Assembly: GCA_023664725.1 (NCBI GenBank)
Contig: JAMPFA010000006.1
Span: 1 to 56,161 of the forward strand
From: Roseburia sp.
GTDB lineage: Bacteria > Bacillota > Clostridia > Lachnospirales > Lachnospiraceae
Length of the DNA: 56,161 bases
Direction of reading: 5' to 3'
The notes under the pieces are model-generated. The model had not been told where the DNA came from, did not search any database, and saw only the letters and a program-made list of their open reading frames with translations. Position numbers and translations under genes: made by a program. Positions 35,403 through 43,522 of this stretch are shown here, one piece after another (the first letter of the stretch is position 1; each line of letters starts with the position of its first letter).

Positions 35403-35936
35403 ATGGATGCATTGATAAAAGAAAAAACTTATACGGTAGATGATATTTATGCTTTGCCTGATGGAGAGCGGGCAGAATTGATTGATGGAAAGATTTACTA
35501 TATGGCTCCACCAAATACGCAGCATCAAAGACTGGTTCATTTTTTTGACAGGACAATTGGAAATTACATTCAAAGCCATAATGGTGAATGTGAGATATTT
35601 CCTGCACCATTTGCTGTGTTCTTAAATGAAAATGAAAAAAATTATGTAGAACCGGATATATCTGTCATCTGTGATAAAAATAAGATTACAGATCATGGAT
35701 GCAATGGTGCGCCGGACTGGGTAATAGAGATTGTTTCACCAGGCAGTAAGCCTATGGATTATTTTACAAAACTGTTTAAATACCGTACGGCTGGTGTCAG
35801 GGAATATTGGATCGCAGATCCTATAAAACAGCGTGTTACAGTATATGTCTTTGAAAAGGAATCAGTAGAAGAATATCCTTTTGGAGAGGATGTTCCGGTA
35901 GGAATATATGAGGGATTTTATATAAAAGTACAATAA
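35403..35936 (+). CDS. Uma2-family (DUF820) PD-(D/E)XK nuclease-like protein
   Basis: 177 residues. TVDDIYALPDGERAELIDGKIY is typical of the family, then the catalytic segments YVEPDISVICD and DWVIEIVSPGS, FKYRTAGVREYWIADP. Such proteins have a restriction-endonuclease fold and multiply in many genomes, without a proven function. The coding is visibly richer in A and T than trmD, which suggests later arrival. The start, three bases after trmD, uses GAGG at the trmD end. Confidence 0.88.
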   Translation: MDALIKEKTYTVDDIYALPDGERAELIDGKIYYMAPPNTQHQRLVHFFDRTIGNYIQSHNGECEIFPAPFAVFLNENEKNYVEPDISVICDKNKITDHGCNGAPDWVIEIVSPGSKPMDYFTKLFKYRTAGVREYWIADPIKQRVTVYVFEKESVEEYPFGEDVPVGIYEGFYIKVQ

Positions 35937-35977
35937 TGGCAAGCAGGGCATTTTTGCAAAAGATGTTAAGGAGAATC

Positions 35978-36490
35978 ATGAAAAAAGTTATTTTAATCTG
36001 CGGAAAAATTTGTAGTGGAAAAACATATTATGCAAAAGAATTAAAAGAAAAATATAATGCCGTAATCTTGTCAACGGATGAAGTTACATATGAACTGATC
36101 CAAAATGAGCAAGGCGAGTTTTATAATATTTTTGCAGCAAGAGTAAATCAATATTTGAGGAAAAAATCGATAGAAATAGTGAGAGCGGGAGCAAATGTTA
36201 TTTTGGACTGGGGATTTTGGACAAGACAAAACAGGACTGAAATCTCTGCATTTCTGGCGTCTAATGATGTTTCCTATGAATGGCATTATATGGATATTAA
36301 CGATAAATTGTGGCGGGAAAATATTGAAGAGCGCAACCATAGAATTTTAGAAGGAAATGGAGGTTCTGATTTTTTTGTAGATGAAGGACTGTTAAATAAA
36401 ATGTTATCTATGTTTGAAGAACCCAGGGAAGAGGAGATGGATATCTGGCACAGGATTCAGAAATCATCTCTCAGGAAAGAAAAAACATAA
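35978..36490 (+). CDS. Small P-loop NTPase/kinase-like protein
   Basis: 170 residues from ATG 35978 (AAGGAG five bases before). KKVILICGKICSGKTYYAKEL holds the Walker A GKICSGKT; AVILSTDEVTYEL and VILDWGFWTRQNR look like the Walker B and lid parts of small AAA_33 or zeta-toxin/adenylate-type kinases. The AT-rich composition matches the Uma2 gene upstream, so both may have been acquired together. The phosphate acceptor is unknown. Confidence 0.8.
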   Translation: MKKVILICGKICSGKTYYAKELKEKYNAVILSTDEVTYELIQNEQGEFYNIFAARVNQYLRKKSIEIVRAGANVILDWGFWTRQNRTEISAFLASNDVSYEWHYMDINDKLWRENIEERNHRILEGNGGSDFFVDEGLLNKMLSMFEEPREEEMDIWHRIQKSSLRKEKT

Positions 36491-36496
36491 ATTTTT

Positions 36497-36536
36497 TTGG
36501 CTATTTCTCCGGTAATATGATATAGTATTATCATAT
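36497..36536 (+). promoter_or_regulatory. Promoter with palindrome over the -10
   Basis: TTGGCT (36497-36502), 18 bases, TATAGT (36521-36526). ATATGATA (36515-36522) and TATCATAT (36529-36536) form an 8-bp perfect inverted repeat around the -10, like an operator. It would drive the 36594 gene and the CysN-like gene. Confidence 0.45.
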
Positions 36537-36593
36537 AGAGTTGTAAAAGTTTTGCCAGCAGTCAGAAATAAGGCAAAAAAGGAGAAATACATT

Positions 36594-37040
36594 ATGAAGC
36601 CAGAAGAATTAACCCAGACTCTTGCTAAAATGCGCAAAGACACCCAGGAGGGAAAACTTCATTGGAAACTTGAAGTGCAGACAACGGAGGGCAACGAGGA
36701 AAAATATACGGTGGAGGAAGACGGCGTTGCGTGGATTGTGGATGAGTGTTACACCTCTTTTCTCTGTGAGTATCAGGGCAGGGAGTTTTGCATGATTACC
36801 TACGAGATGATAAAAGCAAGCCCGGAGGAGACAAAGACGGTGAATTACGTGTTTCTGCCGCCCCTTGGGGTACGGCTGTTTTCCCTTCACACCCTTCTTC
36901 CTCACAGCGTTGAGGCAAATGCCGTGGTGATTTCCCATGTCCATGCATTGTGGGAGCTTTTAGTCGAACTGTGGAAGAACAACAGCGAGCAGGTAAGTTT
37001 TCGTGTCACAGAAGCATCGGTAAACATTGAGGAGGATTAG
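36594..37040 (+). CDS. Unknown protein upstream of the CysN-like GTPase (148 aa)
   Basis: Not recognised. ATG 36594 has AAAGGAG 8 bases upstream; the frame is open from TTG 36552 but without a good ribosome site. 148 residues, soluble and acidic, with a conserved-looking core VNYVFLPPLGVRLFSLHTLLPHS and several aromatic residues. The CysN-like gene starts 25 bases after its stop, so a joint role is possible but unproven. Confidence 0.75.
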   Translation: MKPEELTQTLAKMRKDTQEGKLHWKLEVQTTEGNEEKYTVEEDGVAWIVDECYTSFLCEYQGREFCMITYEMIKASPEETKTVNYVFLPPLGVRLFSLHTLLPHSVEANAVVISHVHALWELLVELWKNNSEQVSFRVTEASVNIEED

Positions 37041-37065
37041 AAACTCTTTGCTGGGGGGGAATGTT

Positions 37066-38964
37066 ATGGCAGGAATAAGGCGCTACAATCAGGTGGAAGT
37101 TGAGGCAGTAGAAAGGTTTCGGGAGATTTATGCCACCAGGGACGCATACACTGTGCCCTTAAAAGCCAGCGAGGATAAGGAGCGGATTGACAGGCTGGCA
37201 AGGGAAGCTCTTTATCCGGAGGAGCCGGAAATTGCATATGAGATGGAGCAAACAGAAGACCAGTATGATATAGCAGAGCAAGGTCTGTCTAAAACCAGGC
37301 AGGAGGATGCTCTGCTTTTTCATTTGTCCGCCAGGCTGTCCGGCCAGGAAAAAGTGGTGCGGATGCTGAGCTGCGGCGGTGTGGATGACGGAAAATCTAC
37401 GGTGATTGGAAGGATCTTATATGAGGCGGCCACAGAGGAGAGGCGGCAGGAGATACAGGCTGCGCCCATGTACCTTCGCAAAGACGGGACAGTAGATTAT
37501 GCCATGCTGGCAGGAGTTTCTGCGGAAGAGGCGAGACAGGGCATTACCGTTCAGGTTTCTTACAGCCAGTTTCAGACGGGATCATGTACCTTTCTCATGG
37601 CGGATGTGCCAGGGCATGAGGAGTATACCGGCAACATGGCTTATGCGGCAAAAGATGCAAATCTGGCGGTGCTGATGATCTCCGCCAACAAGGGAATCGT
37701 GCCCCAGACAAGGAGGCACATCAGAATCTGTTCCTTTATGGGAATCCGGGAAATGATATTTGCCGTGAATAAAATGGACATGGTAGGTTTTGACAGGGAA
37801 GTTTATGAGAGTATTGTAAAAGAGATAGAGTATCTCATGCAGGAATATCCACAGTGCCACTACCAGATCATACCGGTGGCGGCAAAGGCGGGGGACAATA
37901 TCAGGCAAAAATCTACACATATGCCCTGGTACCAGGGAAAAACGCTGCTCTGTGCCATCACGGAAAATCAGGGGGAAAAAGAGCCGGAAAACAGCTTTTA
38001 TCTGGCAGTGCAAAAAACCATAAAATCAAGTCAGATAGCGGGAAAAGAGATAAAGAAACGGGTTCTTTTGGGGCAGGCCCAGGGAGGAAAGATCAGGGAG
38101 GGCGATGAGATTTTTGTGTACCCCACCATAAAACGGGCAAAAGTCTCCAGATTGTACAGTTCTTTGCAGGGGGCAAAGGAGATTGGTGCAGGACAGCCGG
38201 CGGCCATAGAACTTGACAGGGAGTTAGATGTGGCAAGGGGATATTTTCTGGCGAAGGAGGATATGTTTGTTTCGGCGGAATGTGTGGAGGCAGATATTTT
38301 GTGGGTGTCCGATGACCAGCTCCGGCTTGGAACCCGCTACAGGATAAAAATCGGTGCAAAAGAGATTACCGGGACGGTGACCAAAATTTTATATCGTGTG
38401 GATGTAAATACCGGTGACCACAAATTTGCAGAGCATATCACGAAAAACGGAATGGCCAGGGTAGAGCTGCGGTTTTCCGAGGCTGTGGCGGCATCCAGTG
38501 TGAATTTTGGCCGGGTTTTGGGCACACTGGGCTTTTGGGGAAAGAAGGAGGAAATTCTTCTGGGCTACGGAAATATTGTAAAAACCGTATCCGACGAAGT
38601 CTTTGTGGAGAACGGAAGGGAAGTTACCAGACAGGAGCGGGAGGAGGCTTTGGGACAGAAAGCCGGAATCATTCTGTTTCCAAAAGAAGAGGGGATAGGA
38701 GAGTGGATAAACTATCTGGAGCGGTATCTTTTACATATGGGATTTCATACGGTACAGATTGAGGACGGAGATGAGGAGAGGATTTTCCGCACTGCACAGG
38801 CGGGGCTTCTTGGACTTATGCCTGCTGGAGATGTAACCTTGCCGGAATTTATGAGGGAGGAACCCTGCCGTGTCTGTGATCTGAGGGGAGATAATTTTTC
38901 CCAGGATAATCTGATGAATCTTTTGCGAAAGGTCAAAGGCTGGGTGAGAGAAATGTTGTGCTGA
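37066..38964 (+). CDS. Orphan CysN-type GTPase with degenerate APS-kinase-like C-terminus
   Basis: 632 residues from ATG 37066 (GGGGGGA upstream). A 95-residue N-terminal extension precedes the G domain: G1 GGVDDGKST (104-112), G2 QGITVQV, G3 DVPGHEEY (180), G4 NKMD (235-238), G5-like AAKAGDN. These, and MPWYQGKTLL, match CysN, the GTPase of sulfate adenylyltransferase. Two beta-barrel domains follow. Residues about 533-570 align with the CysC start, but the P-loop GLSGSGKS is replaced by PKEEGIGEW while LERYLLHMGFHTVQIEDGD is kept, so the kinase part should be inactive. No cysD or cysC is nearby. True function uncertain: sulfate activation or a new GTPase role. Confidence 0.85.
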   Translation: MAGIRRYNQVEVEAVERFREIYATRDAYTVPLKASEDKERIDRLAREALYPEEPEIAYEMEQTEDQYDIAEQGLSKTRQEDALLFHLSARLSGQEKVVRMLSCGGVDDGKSTVIGRILYEAATEERRQEIQAAPMYLRKDGTVDYAMLAGVSAEEARQGITVQVSYSQFQTGSCTFLMADVPGHEEYTGNMAYAAKDANLAVLMISANKGIVPQTRRHIRICSFMGIREMIFAVNKMDMVGFDREVYESIVKEIEYLMQEYPQCHYQIIPVAAKAGDNIRQKSTHMPWYQGKTLLCAITENQGEKEPENSFYLAVQKTIKSSQIAGKEIKKRVLLGQAQGGKIREGDEIFVYPTIKRAKVSRLYSSLQGAKEIGAGQPAAIELDRELDVARGYFLAKEDMFVSAECVEADILWVSDDQLRLGTRYRIKIGAKEITGTVTKILYRVDVNTGDHKFAEHITKNGMARVELRFSEAVAASSVNFGRVLGTLGFWGKKEEILLGYGNIVKTVSDEVFVENGREVTRQEREEALGQKAGIILFPKEEGIGEWINYLERYLLHMGFHTVQIEDGDEERIFRTAQAGLLGLMPAGDVTLPEFMREEPCRVCDLRGDNFSQDNLMNLLRKVKGWVREMLC

Positions 38965-39010
38965 AAATAGCTTTTGTCTACTATTACTAAAAATTTATAC
39001 AGTAGTTTGT
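38965..39010. other. Leading part of the regulatory gap before the TetR gene
   Basis: The gap from 38965 to 39145 holds the regulatory region listed next. I see no terminator for the CysN-like gene other than the hairpin-forming second palindrome. Confidence 0.5.
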
Positions 39011-39040
39011 TGGAAACGCATATTGAAAAAATGGTTTCCA
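39011..39040 (+). promoter_or_regulatory. Palindrome 1 (candidate TetR operator), over the -35
   Basis: TGGAAAC (39011-39017), 16 bases, GTTTCCA (39034-39040), 30 bp in all. It covers the -35 box TTGAAA at 39023. It shares the GGAAAC-16-GTTTCC pattern with the second palindrome 43 bp downstream. Confidence 0.6.
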
Positions 39041-39051
39041 CATGCTAGAAT
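39023..39051 (+). promoter_or_regulatory. Promoter of the TetR/alpha-galactoside unit
   Basis: TTGAAA (39023-39028), 17 bases, TAGAAT (39046-39051), with TGC before the -10 (extended). Transcription should begin near 39058, inside palindrome 2, with a leader of about 88 bases. Confidence 0.7.
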
Positions 39052-39053
39052 TT

Positions 39054-39083
39054 AGGAAACTGAAAAATAAAAAACAGTTTCCT
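39054..39083 (+). promoter_or_regulatory. Palindrome 2 (candidate TetR operator), over the start site
   Basis: AGGAAACTG (39054-39062), 12 A/T bases, CAGTTTCCT (39075-39083). Arms and spacing match palindrome 1. Its RNA could also fold into a hairpin with TTTTCT after it, a terminator for the upstream gene; both uses are possible. Confidence 0.6.
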
Positions 39084-39145
39084 TTTTCTATTACGGTGAA
39101 AGGATACTAACTGCCAGGGAGAAATGGTTTGGGGGAGGTGGAAGA

Positions 39146-39718
39146 TTGGATTTAAAAGAAAAAATACTGGAAGCGACAATAGGCATTTTTAATGAAAAGG
39201 GCCTGAAGTTTACTATGGATGATATTGCCGGCAGGCTTGGCATAAGCAAAAAAACAATTTACACGGTTTTTGCAGACAAGGACGATCTGTTTTTAGAGAT
39301 GGTGGATTATGTGTTTACTTCTGTAAAAGAAAGCGAGCAGGAAATCCTGGATGCAGAAAATATGTCAACCTCGGAAAAGATACAGAAAATCCTGGGGGTT
39401 ATGCCGGATAAGTATCAGGACATTGATTTTCGGAAATTATATCAATTAAAAGAAAAATATCCTGGCATTTATAAGGAAGTGGAGAAGCGCCTGGAGAGCG
39501 GCTGGGAGGGAACCATCGCCCTTTTGGAACAGGGAATGGAGGAAGGCGTGATCCGAAAGATCAGGATTCCGATCTTAAAAACCATGATGGAGGCGGCGCT
39601 GGAACAGTTTTTCCAGAGGGATATCCTGGTGGCAAATGAGATTTCCTACCAGGAAGCGTTGGAGGAAGTGGTCTCCATACTGCTGAATGGTATTCTTATA
39701 AGAAAGAACCAAGGATAG
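39146..39718 (+). CDS. TetR/AcrR-family regulator of the alpha-galactoside unit
   Basis: 190 residues. The N-terminal helix-turn-helix is KEKILEATIGIFNEKG, FTMDDIAGRLGISKKTIYTVFADKDDLF; the C-terminal half is helical and ligand-binding. The start is TTG 39146 with GGGAGG seven bases before it. It is the first gene of a unit with a sugar symporter and an alpha-galactosidase, and the two palindromes at its promoter point to self-regulation. TetR control of a sugar operon is less usual than LacI or AraC. Confidence 0.9.
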   Translation: MDLKEKILEATIGIFNEKGLKFTMDDIAGRLGISKKTIYTVFADKDDLFLEMVDYVFTSVKESEQEILDAENMSTSEKIQKILGVMPDKYQDIDFRKLYQLKEKYPGIYKEVEKRLESGWEGTIALLEQGMEEGVIRKIRIPILKTMMEAALEQFFQRDILVANEISYQEALEEVVSILLNGILIRKNQG

Positions 39719-39747
39719 AATAGAACAGGAAAGGAAAGGGGATTATT

Positions 39748-41121
39748 ATGGGATTATCAACGAGAGAAAAAGTTTCTTACGGACTGGGGGCTGTGGGCAA
39801 GGATATGGTCTATATGCTTTCCGCCAGCTACATCTTGTATTATTATCAGGATATTTTAGGGGTAAGCGCTATGGCTATGGGCGTGATTCTTATGGCTGCA
39901 CGGGTGTTTGACGCCTTTAACGATCCGGTGATGGGTGTTCTTGTGGCAAAGACAAAGACCAGGTGGGGCAAATTCCGGCCCTGGCTGTTAATCGGAACGA
40001 TTCTTAATGCCATTTTGCTTTATTTTATGTTTGCGGCGCCGAAAGCCCTTGACGGTGCAGGGCTTGTGGCTTATGCGGCGGTTACTTATATTGTCTGGGG
40101 TGTCACCTACACCATGATGGACATTCCCTACTGGTCTATGATCCCGGCTTTTACCCGGGGGGGAAAAGAGAGGGAAGGGCTTTCCACCCTGGCACGTTCC
40201 TGCGCAGGAATCGGTTCCGCAGTGGTTACCATTATCACCATGAAATGTGTTATGACCTTGGGCTCCGGGGATGAGCGCCTGGGATTTCAGTTGTTTGCGC
40301 TTATTATTGCAATCGTGTTTATCGTGTTTATCACTTTAACCTGTGTCAATATCAAAGAAAAATCTACCGTGGATGTGGATTCCCCCTCTGTAGGTCAGAT
40401 GTTTCGGGCACTTTTGCAAAATGATCAGGCTATGGCAGTGGTCATCACCATTGTGCTGATCAACTGTTCCATTTACATTACATCAAACCTTGTAATCTAT
40501 TTCTTTAAATATGACTTTGGCGGGGCAGACTGGTATGACAGCTATACACTTTTTAATATGTTTGGGGGAGCCATTCAGATTCTCTCCATGGTGCTGTTTT
40601 TCCCGGTTCTGCGGAAGTTTTTAAGCGCCATTCAGGTATTTTACATCAGCTTTGCCATGGCGATTTTGGGATATGCAGCTTTGCTGATTCTGGCCTTTAC
40701 CAATATGTCAAATGTATTTTTGCTGTTTATCCCGGGATTTTTTATCTTTGCGGCAAACGGTATGCTCTCTGTTCTCACCACTGTGTTTTTGGCAAACACT
40801 GTGGATTACGGAGAGTTGAAAAACAACAGGCGTGACGAGAGCGTGATTTTTTCCATGCAGACATTTGTGGTAAAACTTGCCTCCGGTGTGGCAGCTCTGA
40901 TCGCCACGATATGCTTAACGATTTTCCATCTGAGTGACGATACAAGCAGTGCAGTTCAGGCTGCAGCAAGTTCGGTGGTAGGGCTTCGTATGACAATGAC
41001 TGTTGTGCCTATTGCAGGGCTTTTGATTGCTATCTTTTTGTTTCGGAAAAAATTTATTTTATCGGAGGAAAAAGTGGCAGAGATCGCAGAGGAGATTAAG
41101 AGGAAGAGGGAGATGGCATGA
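39748..41121 (+). CDS. GPH-family sugar:cation symporter (MelB-like)
   Basis: 457 residues with 12 membrane segments. TREKVSYGLGAVGKDMVYMLS, RVFDAFNDPVMGVLVAKTKTRWGKFRPW and YTMMDIPYWSMIPAFT are classic GPH marks. Together with the GH36 gene, whose start overlaps its stop by 4 bases, it should import melibiose, raffinose or another galactoside with Na+ or H+. Confidence 0.93.
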   Translation: MGLSTREKVSYGLGAVGKDMVYMLSASYILYYYQDILGVSAMAMGVILMAARVFDAFNDPVMGVLVAKTKTRWGKFRPWLLIGTILNAILLYFMFAAPKALDGAGLVAYAAVTYIVWGVTYTMMDIPYWSMIPAFTRGGKEREGLSTLARSCAGIGSAVVTIITMKCVMTLGSGDERLGFQLFALIIAIVFIVFITLTCVNIKEKSTVDVDSPSVGQMFRALLQNDQAMAVVITIVLINCSIYITSNLVIYFFKYDFGGADWYDSYTLFNMFGGAIQILSMVLFFPVLRKFLSAIQVFYISFAMAILGYAALLILAFTNMSNVFLLFIPGFFIFAANGMLSVLTTVFLANTVDYGELKNNRRDESVIFSMQTFVVKLASGVAALIATICLTIFHLSDDTSSAVQAAASSVVGLRMTMTVVPIAGLLIAIFLFRKKFILSEEKVAEIAEEIKRKREMA

Positions 41122-43451
41122 TACGGGAAGAGAAAAAGTGTTTTATTTTGGAGACGAAAAATACAAGCTATGTGTTTCGCATTATGGAGACAGGGCATTT
41201 GGAGCATCTCTATTACGGCAGGAAGCTGAAGGTAAAAAATCCAGATGTATATGGGCAGAAGCATGTGTTTCTGCCCGGAAACACCGTGGCATATGACAAA
41301 GATTACCCCCAGATCACTCTGGGGGATGTGTGTCTTGAGGTATCTTTTACCGGAAAAGGTGATATCAGGGAGCCTATGGTAGAGCTTTTGCAGGCAGACG
41401 GCAGCAGCACCAATGATTTTGTCTATGAGGGATTTTCTGTCACAGAGGGGAAAAGCGGCATGGAGACTATGCCCTGCGCCTACGGAAGTGAGGGGGAGGT
41501 GGAAGAGCTCTGCATCACCTTAAAAAACAGGGAATACCCTCAGAAGCTTTTACTCTACTACGCCGTGTTTGAGGAGACGGATGTGATCACCAGAAGGGCA
41601 GTTCTTCTTCAACAAGGGGAAGAGTCGGTAAGATTGCTTCGGGCATTAAGTGCAGTTTTGGATTTTCCCGGAAAAGAGTATAAGATAACAAGTTTTCACG
41701 GCGCATGGGCAAGGGAGATGGAAAAGACCGAAAACCTGGTTTCCTTTGGAAATTATGTCTCCGGTTCCACCTGCGGCGCATCCTCCAGCAGGGCAAATCC
41801 TTTTGTGATCATAAGCAGAAAGGATACCACAGAGGAGGCGGGAGACTGTTATGGGTGCAATTTAATCTATAGCGGCAATCATTATGAGTCTCTTGGAGTC
41901 AGCGAGTTTGGAAAAACCAGGTTTGTCACAGGGATCCATCCAAAAGATTTTGCATTTTTGTTAAAACAGGGGGAGAGTTTTGAGACGCCGGAGGCAGTGT
42001 TTACATATTCCAGAGAGGGATATGGCAAAATGAGCCAGAATATGCACCAGTTTATCCGCAGGCATATCGTAAGGGGAACCTGGCAGTACAGGGGGCGTCC
42101 CATTCTTTTAAACAGTTGGGAGGCTTCCTATTTTGACATTAACGAGCAGAAACTTTTATCGCTGGCAAAAAAGGCGAAAAAGGCGGGGATCGAGCTTTTT
42201 GTCATGGATGACGGCTGGTTTGGAAAGCGGGACAACGACAATTCCTCTCTGGGTGACTGGAAGGCAAATCAAAAGAAGCTTCCTAAAGGAATAAAAGGAA
42301 TCTGCGATAAAGTCAGAAAAGAGGGCCTTTTGTTTGGAATCTGGGTGGAGCCGGAGATGGTAAATGTGGACAGCGATTTATATAAGCTTCATTCCGACTG
42401 GGTGATGGAGGTGCCGGGAAAAAGCCATTCCGAAGGCAGGAACCAGAGGATTCTGGATATGGTAAATCCGGCTGTCCAGGAGTTTGTCATCCAGGCTATG
42501 ACTGAGGTTTTTTCTTCCGCAGACATTTCCTATGTAAAGTGGGACATGAACCGGATTTTTTCCGATGCCTATTCCAAATACCTGCCCCTGGAGCAAAAAC
42601 AGGAGAGCAGTCATCGGTATATTCTGGGACTATACCATGTGATGGATGTTTTGACCAAGCGTTTCCCAAAGATTCTCTTTGAGGGATGCGCCGCAGGGGG
42701 GAACCGTTTTGATCTGGGGATTTTGTGCTATTTTCCACAGATCTGGGCAAGTGACAATACGGATGCCCTCTGCCGGGTGAGGACTCAGACCAATTACAGC
42801 TACGGCTATCCGCCCTCTGTCATAGGGGCTCATGTGTCAAACTGCCCCAACCACCAGACACTGCGGAACACCCCTATAGAGACCCGGTTTCATGTGGCAT
42901 CTTTTGGAGTGCTGGGGTATGAATGCAATCTTAAGGATTTGTCTTCGGAGGAATTTGAAGCGGTGAAGGAGCAGGTTTCCCTGTATAAAAGATGGAGGGA
43001 AATCTTGCAGTTCGGGGATTTTTACCGTGGAAGATGTGGAAATATCCATGAGTGGAGCATGGTGTCTAAAGATAAGAAAAAAGCAGTGGGGATGGTGATG
43101 CAGGAACTGGCCCGGCCAAACCACCAGAGTGAATGGTATTTTGCCAAAGGATTGGAGGAGGACAGAGAGTATCATTTTTATAACAGGAAACTGAAATATA
43201 ATATCAGAGAGTTTGGGGACCTTGTGAACACTGCAGTGCCCATTCATGTACGGCCTGATTCCCTCCTTCACCGGGCCATGGCGAAAGCGGTGAAACTGGA
43301 TGGGGAGACGGAGGATTTCTATGCCACAGGAAGTGAGTTGATGTATGCGGGGGCAGCCCTCTCCGAAGGATTTGCTGGAAGTGGTTTCTCCGATAAAGTA
43401 AGGCATTTCCCGGATTTTGCCTCCAGGATGTATTTTATGGAAGGAAAATAG
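41118..43451 (+). CDS. Alpha-galactosidase, glycoside hydrolase family 36
   Basis: 777 residues, typical for bacterial GH36. The N-terminal beta-sandwich is followed by the catalytic barrel from about 330: FVMDDGWFGKRDNDN, GIWVEPEMVN, and the nucleophile Asp in VKWDMNR; the acid is expected in ASDNTDA, with ACAAGGNR-like EGCAAGGNRFD between. No signal peptide, so it cleaves imported alpha-galactosides in the cytoplasm. Translation is coupled to the transporter by an ATGA overlap. Confidence 0.95.
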   Translation: MIREEKKCFILETKNTSYVFRIMETGHLEHLYYGRKLKVKNPDVYGQKHVFLPGNTVAYDKDYPQITLGDVCLEVSFTGKGDIREPMVELLQADGSSTNDFVYEGFSVTEGKSGMETMPCAYGSEGEVEELCITLKNREYPQKLLLYYAVFEETDVITRRAVLLQQGEESVRLLRALSAVLDFPGKEYKITSFHGAWAREMEKTENLVSFGNYVSGSTCGASSSRANPFVIISRKDTTEEAGDCYGCNLIYSGNHYESLGVSEFGKTRFVTGIHPKDFAFLLKQGESFETPEAVFTYSREGYGKMSQNMHQFIRRHIVRGTWQYRGRPILLNSWEASYFDINEQKLLSLAKKAKKAGIELFVMDDGWFGKRDNDNSSLGDWKANQKKLPKGIKGICDKVRKEGLLFGIWVEPEMVNVDSDLYKLHSDWVMEVPGKSHSEGRNQRILDMVNPAVQEFVIQAMTEVFSSADISYVKWDMNRIFSDAYSKYLPLEQKQESSHRYILGLYHVMDVLTKRFPKILFEGCAAGGNRFDLGILCYFPQIWASDNTDALCRVRTQTNYSYGYPPSVIGAHVSNCPNHQTLRNTPIETRFHVASFGVLGYECNLKDLSSEEFEAVKEQVSLYKRWREILQFGDFYRGRCGNIHEWSMVSKDKKKAVGMVMQELARPNHQSEWYFAKGLEEDREYHFYNRKLKYNIREFGDLVNTAVPIHVRPDSLLHRAMAKAVKLDGETEDFYATGSELMYAGAALSEGFAGSGFSDKVRHFPDFASRMYFMEGK

Positions 43452-43467
43452 TTACAATATTTTCCCT

Positions 43468-43496
43468 TGTGTTCTCCCTTTTGTATGGTTATAATA
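43468..43496 (+). promoter_or_regulatory. Promoter for the Rpn-like gene
   Basis: TTGTGT (43468-43473), 17 bases, TATAAT (43491-43496), 27 bases before the start codon at 43523. A good match. Confidence 0.65.
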
Positions 43497-43522
43497 GGGA
43501 AGGAAGATGTGGAGGAGAATGA

